Shown: piece by piece, positions 44,767 to 51,590 of the stretch | Layout of the letters: each line of letters starts with the position of its first letter | How positions within the stretch are numbered: the stretch's first letter is position 1 | Assembly: GCF_040222385.1 (NCBI RefSeq) | Contig: NZ_JAVKDF010000023.1 | Coordinates: 62,001-126,000, forward strand | From: Imperialibacter sp040222385 | GTDB taxonomy: Bacteria > Bacteroidota > Bacteroidia > Cytophagales > Cyclobacteriaceae | Length of the DNA: 64,000 nt | Reading direction: 5' to 3' | Program-made: the position numbers and the translations under genes | The notes under the pieces: generated by a model | Told to the model about the DNA's origin: nothing | What the model saw: only the letters and a program-made list of their open reading frames with translations | Databases searched by the model: none

Positions 44767-44942
44767 GCTGTAGGGCGACCTGGATTTAGCTGTAGACGGG
44801 AACGAATCTCGCCGTAGATTCGCTTGTTTCTAGCGGTGGATGGGAGTGCGTCTTGCCGTGGTTATCTGTTCATCCAGGTGTAGAATGACATCGGTATAGC
44901 GCTGGGTTCAAGTGTGCCTTGCCTTGTTTAACGACCTCAACT
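44767..44942 (+). repeat. array of degenerate units phased at exactly 22 bp
   Basis: Units begin at 44767, 44789, 44811, 44833, 44855, 44877 and 44899, with a weaker eighth at 44921. Their first seven bases are GCTGTAG, GCTGTAG, GCCGTAG, GCGGTGG, GCCGTGG, GGTGTAG, GCGCTGG and GCCTTGT. In the first seven, G1, T5 and G7 are invariant, C2 and G4 occur in six, and base 6 is always A or G. Within the other 15 bases T is frequent at position 15, G at 16 and T at 19, and units end in something like TCTW. There is no long open frame following this phase. No cas gene or integrase is near. Function unknown; a phased protein-binding array is one reading. Confidence 0.75.
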
Positions 44943-45019
44943 CCCATACATCACTTCTCAGTAGCGCAAAACGCAGGAAATTCCTAATTAGCACAGTACT
45001 CTTAAACAGCCATTCAACC

Positions 45020-46318
45020 ATGAGAATACTACTCGCCTTCTTTATGCTGCTTCTCAGCACCAGCTCTTTCAGCCAGGAAGCCATGCGCCGGTGGCGCAAA
45101 ATGAACCAGGTGCGGAACGACAAGTTTGACCTGGTACTGCCCGAAGCCATGAGGGAGAACAATATCGATATGTGGATCATCATGAACCGGGAGGGGAATT
45201 TCGATCCGCTGTATCCTGACATGGGCGAAGGCTACGTCGGCAGTGTGGGCTACTACATTTTCACCGATCGTGGGGGCGACCGCATCGAGCGATCCGTGCT
45301 GGGCATCGACGGCTATCTGCTGGAAGAAGGTGGGACCTACGATTACTTCGGTTCGTCCAGCGAGCTGAAGGCTTTTGTGGAGGCCAGAGATCCTAAACGG
45401 ATCGGCCTCAATATGTCAAAAAACATTGGCGGTGCCGATGGCCTCAGTCATTCAGGCTACCTGGAGCTGGCGGAAGTGCTGGGCAAGAAGTACGAGCAGC
45501 GGTTTGTGTCGGCCGAGAAGCTGGCGTCCGACTTCAGGTCGAGGCGGGTGGCCAGCGAAATAGCGATCTATGGAGAGGCCGGAGAGCTGTCGTACACCCT
45601 CGCCGAGAGGGCTTTTTCCAACGAAGTGATTACCCCGGGAGTAACTACGCTCGAAGACGTGGCCTGGTGGCTGAAGGAGCAGCAATTCAAACACAACCTG
45701 GAGTCGTCGTTTGGCATGCCTTCAGTGTATGTCACCGGCCCTGAGGGCATTGCCGCCACTTCTACCGACCGCATTATTCAGCGAGGTGACGTACTTTTCA
45801 TCGACTGGGGTGTGGGACTCATGAACATGTATACTGATATGAAACGGATGGCTTATGTGCTGAAGGAGGGAGAAACGGGAGTCCCTCCTGGCATCCAGAA
45901 TGCGTTCGATCAGGCCGTGAAAGTGCGGGATGTTGTAAAGAAGACGATCAAACCAGGAGTGACGGCACAAAAAGCAGAAGACGCTGTTTATGATGCATTA
46001 ACTGCGGCTGGCTTCAATAAGATGGCCGGGTTCAACAAACCCACTGAGCTTGACAAAACGGATGTAATCATTGGCTGCCACTCGGTAGGCAACTGGGGGC
46101 ATGGTATCGGGCCGTCCATTGCTTTTTTCAATCCGGTGCAGTTGGGGTACGAGATCAAGCCCTCCAACCTGCTTTCTATTGAGTTTTTCGCTTACACCAA
46201 AGTGCCCGAGTGGGGCGGTAAAAAGCTACGAGTGGCGCTGGAAGATGATGCCATCATTACTGCCAGAGGCGTCGAATGGCTGTACCCGATCAATCCCAGG
46301 GTGCTGCTGATTAAGTGA
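45020..46318 (+). CDS. M24 family metallopeptidase (Xaa-Pro aminopeptidase-like), exported
   Basis: 432 residues from the ATG at 45020, with a signal peptide ending STSSFSQ. An N-terminal creatinase-like domain is followed by the pita-bread M24 domain (about 190-432). Metal ligands can be seen in FIDWGVG (Asp), MYTDMKRMAY (Asp), WGHGIGPSIAF (His), LSIEFFAY (Glu) and ALEDDAII (Glu), so it should be active. The frame opens at 44912 inside the 22-bp array, but that start would precede the signal peptide by 36 residues. Function: periplasmic peptide trimming, inferred. Confidence 0.9.
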   Translation: MRILLAFFMLLLSTSSFSQEAMRRWRKMNQVRNDKFDLVLPEAMRENNIDMWIIMNREGNFDPLYPDMGEGYVGSVGYYIFTDRGGDRIERSVLGIDGYLLEEGGTYDYFGSSSELKAFVEARDPKRIGLNMSKNIGGADGLSHSGYLELAEVLGKKYEQRFVSAEKLASDFRSRRVASEIAIYGEAGELSYTLAERAFSNEVITPGVTTLEDVAWWLKEQQFKHNLESSFGMPSVYVTGPEGIAATSTDRIIQRGDVLFIDWGVGLMNMYTDMKRMAYVLKEGETGVPPGIQNAFDQAVKVRDVVKKTIKPGVTAQKAEDAVYDALTAAGFNKMAGFNKPTELDKTDVIIGCHSVGNWGHGIGPSIAFFNPVQLGYEIKPSNLLSIEFFAYTKVPEWGGKKLRVALEDDAIITARGVEWLYPINPRVLLIK

Positions 46319-46479
46319 TAGACGAGGTATGCTGCCAACGGAGACAATTGAGGGAGGTGCAAAGACGACAGTTGTGTTTTCCGCTTCGCAGCTTATTCAC
46401 ATTCACCCTGAGTATGCCACTTTGGATCTGATCAACTCCTTCTGAAAGGCCGGCCTTACTTATTCTTTAAGTTGTTGGC

Positions 46480-46528
46480 GTCGGAAATTTTCCAACACGT
46501 CGGCTTTTTACTACGCCGCTGTCGGAAA
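46480..46528 (+). promoter_or_regulatory. three GTCGG direct repeats upstream of the AraC-fusion gene
   Basis: GTCGGAAA at 46480-46487, GTCGG at 46499-46503 and GTCGGAAA at 46521-46528, spaced 19 and 22 bp. Two more, GTCGG at 48573 and GTCGGAA at 48594 (21 bp apart), follow the gene. The spacing suits AraC-family sites, but no binding is shown. Confidence 0.35.
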
Positions 46529-46589
46529 AGTGAATGGATTCGCCGGATTTTTTGTAGTTGTCTCCTCCGCCTACCCACTACCTTTGCAC

Positions 46590-46723
46590 TCACAAAAACG
46601 CAACAAGCTATTCAAAGAAAGGGCTCATCCTGTGGGTGGATCGCATTATTTTTTTTAACTGTTTTCTCTGCATTTTTTTCCCATCAGACTCCAGGGCAGG
46701 TTAGTATTTAACCTGCCCTTTTT
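46590..46723 (+). ncRNA. candidate small RNA between promoter and strong terminator
   Basis: A promoter, TTG (46558-46560), 18-bp gap and TACCTTTG (46579-46586), is followed about 105 bp later by an intrinsic terminator: GGGCAGGTTA (46694-46703), 5-nt loop, TAACCTGCCC (46709-46718) and T5. No open frame of note lies between. The span also has an ATCC/GGAT hairpin near 46630-46645 and two T-rich stretches. I do not recognise a known RNA family in it. Confidence 0.45.
46693..46723 (+). terminator. intrinsic terminator upstream of the AraC-fusion gene
   Basis: A 10-bp perfect stem (46694-46703 with 46709-46718) extended by one A-T pair and followed by five T. It lies 370 bp after the M24 gene stop, so the candidate small RNA is the closest upstream unit. 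Confidence 0.85.
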
Positions 46724-46756
46724 GCGTAGATAACTGGCCAATATGTAATTATGGGA

Positions 46757-46764
46757 TATGTTTG
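46757..46764 (+). promoter_or_regulatory. -7 promoter element of the AraC-fusion gene
   Basis: TATGTTTG fits TAnnTTTG. No clear -33 is present at 20 bp, which would suit an activator-dependent promoter. Confidence 0.45.
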
Positions 46765-46874
46765 AGCACTTCTGACTGATTCATTAGAGGCTTAAACGGG
46801 AAATGCGACGCTCTGTCCTTGGCGGTATTTATACTATAATTGTAATCTTAACTGTTACAAAGTATCAAATAGTT

Positions 46875-48545
46875 ATGAAACCAGCCACTCAGTATACAAA
46901 AAGCGGCCGTATCAATATTGCTTACCAGGTTTTTGGCTCTGGATCAATCGACCTGGTTTATATTCCGGGATGGGTGTCCAACATTGACTGGATGTGGGCC
47001 TGCCCTGAGCTGGTCGACTTTCTACAGGAACTGGGCAAGATAGCCAGGGTTATTCTGTTTGACAAACGAGGTACCGGCTTGTCGGATCGTGTGGTGGAGC
47101 TTTCCACGCTGGAAGAGCGGATGGACGACATCCGTGCCGTAATGGACGCCGTTGGGTCGCAAAAAGCCGTTTTGTTTGGACATTCAGAGGGCGGCTCCGT
47201 GTCGGCACTCTTTGCTGCTACCTACCCCAACAGAACCATTTCACTCATTACTTTTGGCGTATTTGCCAAGCGCCGCTATGCGCCCGACTACCCCTGGGCA
47301 CCCACCGACGAAGAGCGTCAGGTGGTGTATGACATGATCGAAAACAATTGGGGAAGTGGGGATATGGGGCTTGAGTCACTCGCTCCCTCCAAAGCCAATG
47401 ATCAGGTTTTCATGGACTGGCTGGCCAGCTACTTTCGTTCGGGGGCCAGTCCGAGTGCCGCAATGGTGCTCACCAAAATGAATACGGAGGTAGATATCAT
47501 TGATATTCTCGGCACCATCAAAGTGCCAACGCTCCTGATGCAGCGCACCCACGATATTGATGTGAAAATTGAAGAAGGGCGGTTCATTGCTGAACGTATT
47601 CAGGGAGCCAGGTTCGTTGAGTTTGGCGGAAGGGATCATCTTTTTTGGGTAGGTAATACAAAAGAGGTGCTGGAAACAATGAAGACCTTTATCTTAGGAG
47701 TGAAGCCGATCCGAAACTACCAGGAGCAGCTCTTCACCATAGTTGCTGCCCGAATAATTTCTTTAGAAAACGTCGATGCCAATCCCGAGGAGCTGATTCG
47801 CCAATTTGTGGAACAATATCGGGGTAAGGTGATTCAATACAACCGCCAGACATTCATCGCTATATTTGAAGGGCCAAGCAAGGCCGTTCATTGTAGTATC
47901 GATCTCGTGGATGCCATTCGGACCATGCCTGCCCGGCTGGCCATCGGTATTCACATCAGAGAGGGGGCGGTAGATGAGGCCCACTTCATCAGCGGTGAAA
48001 CCGAGGCCTTTGTCGATGCCATGCTTCAGCTAGCGAAACCCAGCCAGATCCTTGTCACACAAACTGTGAAAAGCCTCCTATCGGGAGCAGGTGTGAGTTT
48101 TACGCAGTACAAAGCAGTGTACGAAACACTTTCCGGCGAGTCGTTTCTGCTGTTCAGTGTAACCGATCCGCTCAGTGCGGATGAAAAAGCGGGACAAATT
48201 TCTCCGAAGAAGGTGTTGCAAAATGACTCCTTCCTGGAAAACGTGCTTCAAAGTATCGACACCCATTTGGCCAACGAGCACTTTGGTGTGGAAATGCTTT
48301 GCCGGGAAATTGGCATCAGCGAGCGCCAACTCCAACGCAAGCTGAAGGCGGTCACCAATAAGTCGCCCAACCAGCTGATTACCTCTGTGCGGTTGCACCG
48401 TGCGAAGGAGCTGCTCATGGGTAGTGAGTTTGGGATTGCAGAAGCGGCTTTTAAAACAGGCTTTGCCAATCCGTCCTATTTTTCTAAATGCTTCAAAAAA
48501 GAGTTTGGATCAAGTCCTTCCGATCTTTTACTACTAAGCCGCTGA
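46875..48545 (+). CDS. alpha/beta hydrolase - degenerate nucleotide cyclase - AraC regulator fusion
   Basis: 556 residues from the ATG at 46875. Residues about 1-275 are an alpha/beta hydrolase with nucleophile Ser104 in FGHSEGGS, a likely acid Asp227/229 and His255 in GGRDHLFW. Residues about 280-432 resemble the class III cyclase domain that follows such hydrolases in other proteins (FIAIFEGPSKAVHCSIDLVD, PSQILVTQTVKSLLSGAGV), but the two metal-binding aspartates are replaced, so cyclase activity is unlikely. Residues about 455-556 are an AraC DNA-binding domain (LCREIGISERQLQRKLKAVT). An ATG at 46803 would add 24 hydrophobic residues; family N-termini favour 46875. I infer a one-component regulator that senses or hydrolyses a small ester-like ligand. 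Confidence 0.85.
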   Translation: MKPATQYTKSGRINIAYQVFGSGSIDLVYIPGWVSNIDWMWACPELVDFLQELGKIARVILFDKRGTGLSDRVVELSTLEERMDDIRAVMDAVGSQKAVLFGHSEGGSVSALFAATYPNRTISLITFGVFAKRRYAPDYPWAPTDEERQVVYDMIENNWGSGDMGLESLAPSKANDQVFMDWLASYFRSGASPSAAMVLTKMNTEVDIIDILGTIKVPTLLMQRTHDIDVKIEEGRFIAERIQGARFVEFGGRDHLFWVGNTKEVLETMKTFILGVKPIRNYQEQLFTIVAARIISLENVDANPEELIRQFVEQYRGKVIQYNRQTFIAIFEGPSKAVHCSIDLVDAIRTMPARLAIGIHIREGAVDEAHFISGETEAFVDAMLQLAKPSQILVTQTVKSLLSGAGVSFTQYKAVYETLSGESFLLFSVTDPLSADEKAGQISPKKVLQNDSFLENVLQSIDTHLANEHFGVEMLCREIGISERQLQRKLKAVTNKSPNQLITSVRLHRAKELLMGSEFGIAEAAFKTGFANPSYFSKCFKKEFGSSPSDLLLLSR

Positions 48546-48651
48546 TTATCAGCGTAGGAACTGCCACGTTTTGTCGGTTTTGTTACACCCTATGTCGGAA
48601 ATGTTAACACAATTGGCGGTATTGTGCTAGCCACACGCTATTGGTTATATC

Positions 48652-48659
48652 TAATTTTG
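48652..48659 (+). promoter_or_regulatory. candidate -7 element for the SprB/cytochrome lipoprotein operon
   Basis: TAATTTTG matches TAnnTTTG, about 150 bp before the ATG at 48811. No -33 at a normal distance. Confidence 0.35.
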
Positions 48660-48810
48660 TCATCAAATAATACTAAAAGCATTACTCCTGGGTGCTGCCA
48701 GCGGGTTTTTGGTTTACGTTGGAGACGAAGGTAAATGGCCAAAGCAACTTTTGGCTATCCTTCTTTTTAAAAACTGGACAGAGGATGCTAGCAAAAAACA
48801 TTTTTTACTG

Positions 48811-49602
48811 ATGACAACAAAGTTAACTCTTGGCACTGTTAGCGTGCTATTTTTTCTCACCACCGTGTCCTGTACCTGGGATCAGGCGGAACCACAGGTA
48901 GACTGCTCCGTGTCGCCGGTGATGATAGAGGTATTGGAAAGCGTTGCAACTGAATGTGGTGCCGCCGTTGGGCGCTTCAGGGTAAATGCCTCCGGAGGTG
49001 AGCCTCCTTATGTATATACCTCAGAAGCTGGCACAAATGCGGATGGTGTGTTTAGCAGTCTCGAAGCGGGAAACTATGTAGTGGTAGTGACTGATGCGAA
49101 AGGCTGCTCAAGTGAGGTAACTATTCCGATTCAAAACCAGGAGGGGGTTAACCTGCAGGAAATTGTGGTGAAGGAGTCGGGATGTGGTTCAACAGAGGGG
49201 AAAATTGAGGTGTTGGCCTCCGGGGGCGTGGAGCCCTACCTCTACAGTATCAACGAAGGCCAGCCTCAGACGGGGAGGACTTTTTCTGGCCTGACCAGGG
49301 GTACTTATACCGTGAAAATAGCAGACCAGCAGGGTTGTGAGATCATCGAGAGTGTGGAGGTGTTGGCGGGCGTTAGCTACGAGAACTCTGTCAAAAACAT
49401 TATTGAAAACAGCTGTGCGGTTTCGGGTTGCCACAACGGCAGCATCTCTCCCGACCTGAGGTCTTTTGCTACCATTCAAGCCAGAGCCAGCTCCATCAAA
49501 GCGAGAACAGCGAGTGGATCAATGCCCAGAGGGTCGACGCTTACTCAGGCACAAAAAGATGCTATTGCCTGCTGGGTGGATGATGGAGCTCCGCAAAACT
49601 GA
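48811..49602 (+). CDS. lipoprotein with SprB-type repeats and a cytochrome-like CX4CH site
   Basis: 263 residues from the ATG at 48811. The signal peptide ends FFLTTVSC, a lipobox. Two SprB-like repeats follow (ASGGEPPYVYTSEAGTNADG and ASGGVEPYLYSINEGQPQTG, each ending in a KGC or QGC motif). The C-terminal ~75 residues have NSCAVSGCHNGS and a closing CWVDDGAP, as in predicted c-type cytochrome domains of Bacteroidota; the spacing is CX4CH, not the standard CX2CH, so heme attachment is uncertain. Heads a probable operon with YceI and DUF5777 genes. The frame opens at 48709 but the signal sequence favours 48811. Confidence 0.75.
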   Translation: MTTKLTLGTVSVLFFLTTVSCTWDQAEPQVDCSVSPVMIEVLESVATECGAAVGRFRVNASGGEPPYVYTSEAGTNADGVFSSLEAGNYVVVVTDAKGCSSEVTIPIQNQEGVNLQEIVVKESGCGSTEGKIEVLASGGVEPYLYSINEGQPQTGRTFSGLTRGTYTVKIADQQGCEIIESVEVLAGVSYENSVKNIIENSCAVSGCHNGSISPDLRSFATIQARASSIKARTASGSMPRGSTLTQAQKDAIACWVDDGAPQN

Positions 49603-49692
49603 TAGATAAATCACTTTTAGTGACAACAAATAGCAAGGAATACCTGCTGCAACAATGGTATACCTAATTTTTAGACTAAGAACACACATACT

Positions 49693-50247
49693 ATGAAGCG
49701 TGAAATTATAACAATCATTATTGGCCTGATCACTGCCGGGCTGGCGATGGCGCAGGGCCCGATGGTAGATCGTAGCGGAACCGCCACCTTCTTTTCTGAA
49801 GCGCCATTGGAAAATATTGAAGCCACTAACAAAGAAGTACTGGGCGCTATAGACCTTGATAAAGGGACATTGGCAGTGTCGATGCTTATGAAGGGGTTCC
49901 ACTTTGATAAGAGCCTGATGGAGGAGCACTTCAACGAAAACTATGTTGAGTCGGACAAATTTCCGAGAGCGACATTCAAGGGTGTTATCAGCAACTTCGC
50001 AGCCCTCGATTTTTCGAAAAACGGGAGCTTTGAAGCAGAGGCTGACGGGGAAATAGAAATCCACGGAGTGAAGAAGCCACTGAAGACAACCATCAAATTT
50101 GATGTTTCTGGTAAAGACTTGAAAGCTAATACCGCCTTCAATCTGTCGGTGGCTGATTTTGATATTGAGATACCCACTATTGTGTTCAAGAACATTGCGG
50201 AGGTAGTCGAAGTAAAGGCATTTTTTAATTTTTCACGTCCAAAATGA
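49693..50247 (+). CDS. YceI family protein
   Basis: 184 residues with a signal peptide ending AGLAMAQ. The YceI beta-barrel fold, which binds isoprenoid-type lipids, is indicated by the alternating strands and by MEEHFNENYVESDKFPRATF and EIEIHGVKKPLKTTIKFDVS. Periplasmic. Its stop overlaps the next start in ATGA (50244-50247), so it is coupled to the DUF5777 gene. The 90 bp before it hold small inverted repeats but no promoter I can support. Confidence 0.88.
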   Translation: MKREIITIIIGLITAGLAMAQGPMVDRSGTATFFSEAPLENIEATNKEVLGAIDLDKGTLAVSMLMKGFHFDKSLMEEHFNENYVESDKFPRATFKGVISNFAALDFSKNGSFEAEADGEIEIHGVKKPLKTTIKFDVSGKDLKANTAFNLSVADFDIEIPTIVFKNIAEVVEVKAFFNFSRPK

Positions 50248-51113
50248 TGGTAAAGCAGATCACTTCAACCCTCATCTCGCTGGCATTGGCTATGCCGCTG
50301 CTGGCCCAGGATGATCTTCTTGCTGGCCTGGAAGCAGAACAGGCCGATCAGAAAACCCTGGTGGATGCCACCTTCAAAGGCACCAGACTGATCAACGGTC
50401 ATTCCATTGAAACCAGAAAACAAGGTGTGATGGATTTTATCATAGCGCACCGGTTTGGTACTATCGACGGTGGAGCCTATGAGCTTTTTGGGCTGGACAA
50501 CGCCCTGGTACGCATTGGGCTGGAGTATGCCCTCACCGACAGGCTCTATGTGGGCGTTGGCAGGAGCTCTTTTGAAAAGACCTATGATGGGTTTGCCAAA
50601 TACCGCCTGCTTCGTCAGTCGACAGGCAAAGGCAGTGTCCCACTGTCCGCCACGTGGCTGAGCTCTGTGGCATTGAAGACCCTGAAGGATCCGACGTACG
50701 ATCTACAGTTTACTGACAAGCTTGCTTTTACGCATCAGCTTTTGCTGGCCAGAAAGTTTAACAATGGCCTTTCGCTCCAACTGATGCCTACCTGGGTGCA
50801 CCGGAATCTGATTGGCGAAACGGATCTGAACAATGACATTTTTGCCTTGGGTGTTGGCGGACGCATCAAGCTTTCGCAGCGGGTGGCTCTTTGCGCTGAA
50901 TATTATTATCAGTTTCAGCACCTCAATGAAAACACACAGAATGCGCTGGCCATAGGGGTCGATATTGAAACGGGCGGACACGTGTTCCAGCTTCAGTTCA
51001 CCAATGCCACCTCTATGGTGCCGAAGGGCTTTGTGTCGGAAACGACCAACAATTTTTTCAAGGGTGAAATTCACTTCGGTTTTAATGTCTCAAGAACTTT
51101 TCAACTGAACTAA
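50244..51113 (+). CDS. DUF5777 family beta-barrel protein
   Basis: 289 residues: signal peptide ending LAMPLLAQ, then FKGTRLINGHSIETRKQGVM, DFIIAHRFGTIDGGAYELFG and LYVGVGRSSFEKTYDGFAKY typical of DUF5777, and a C-terminal aromatic strand. An outer-membrane barrel is likely. In Bacteroidota such genes commonly follow YceI and cytochrome-like lipoprotein genes, and the same trio is seen here; what the trio does is not known to me. Confidence 0.82.
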   Translation: MMVKQITSTLISLALAMPLLAQDDLLAGLEAEQADQKTLVDATFKGTRLINGHSIETRKQGVMDFIIAHRFGTIDGGAYELFGLDNALVRIGLEYALTDRLYVGVGRSSFEKTYDGFAKYRLLRQSTGKGSVPLSATWLSSVALKTLKDPTYDLQFTDKLAFTHQLLLARKFNNGLSLQLMPTWVHRNLIGETDLNNDIFALGVGGRIKLSQRVALCAEYYYQFQHLNENTQNALAIGVDIETGGHVFQLQFTNATSMVPKGFVSETTNNFFKGEIHFGFNVSRTFQLN

Positions 51114-51171
51114 ATTATTGCCCAAAGCTGGTACGTTAACCTGAATTTGAAAAAAGAATGCCGGTAACGCT

Positions 51172-51492
51172 ATGCCCAAAAATTTATACAGGAGCAGGAC
51201 GCTGTATGCCTTTACCAACGACTCAAAAGACGTTAATACTTTCACTGCCAGCGATTTTTCTGACAATACCATTTGGCCCGTGTATGCCAAAGAACTTAAA
51301 GCTGTTGTTTCCGTTGCGAATAAAAGCGATTTTGGTTCAATCGACGTGTTTGGTGAAAGCCAGCTTACTTACAAGGGATGGGCATTGTACTACTTCGGTC
51401 AAGATACCCAGCGAGGAGAAACCAAAGGAGTGAGCGTGCCGTCACCGGGTGTTTGGCCAGTAGTAAACACTTCGACGTTAGGGGCAGAGTAA
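51172..51492 (+). pseudogene. remnant of a COG4315-type lipoprotein, N-terminus missing
   Basis: The 106 residues have two units of the secreted lipoprotein family with Y-x-[FWY]-x-x-D motifs: RTLYAFTNDSKDVNTF and GWALYYFGQDTQRGETKG, ending PGVWPVVNTSTL. Whole members carry a signal peptide, lipobox and further repeats before this. Here the frame is closed by a TGA at 51148 and begins 58 bp after the DUF5777 stop, with no signal peptide. I read it as the C-terminal third of a deleted gene; a short cytosolic protein cannot be excluded. Confidence 0.55.
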
Positions 51493-51537
51493 ATAAGATG
51501 CTTGTTATTAATGTAAAAGACCTTTTTTAATCCATAA

Positions 51538-51567
51538 AAAAGGTGGCCTGTTTCCAGACCACCTTTT
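51538..51567. terminator. bidirectional terminator between the lipoprotein remnant and katG
   Basis: AAAAGGTGG (51538-51546) with CCACCTTTT (51559-51567), one internal mismatch, CTG/CAG and loop TTTC. It serves the convergent katG (minus) and the plus-strand remnant. Confidence 0.85.
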
Positions 51568-51590
51568 CACTTTAAATGTTTACACCATCA

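Noticed and set aside
44767..44942. CRISPR array
   Set aside because: Period is 22 bp and only about 7 bp are conserved; CRISPR repeats are usually 23 bp or longer and near-identical, and no cas genes are in the window.
44908..45222. Open frames running through the 22-bp array, including the upstream extension of the M24 gene to 44912
   Set aside because: 22 is not a multiple of three, and the predicted peptides show no repeat; the M24 signal peptide fixes the start at 45020.
46448..46456. GGCCGGCC palindrome after the M24 gene
   Set aside because: An isolated 8-bp palindrome without T-run or repeats; nothing supports a function.
46803..46874. Earlier ATG for the hydrolase-AraC fusion
   Set aside because: It adds a short hydrophobic stretch absent from related hydrolase-cyclase proteins, which begin near MKPATQYTKSG; kept as an alternative, not as the call.
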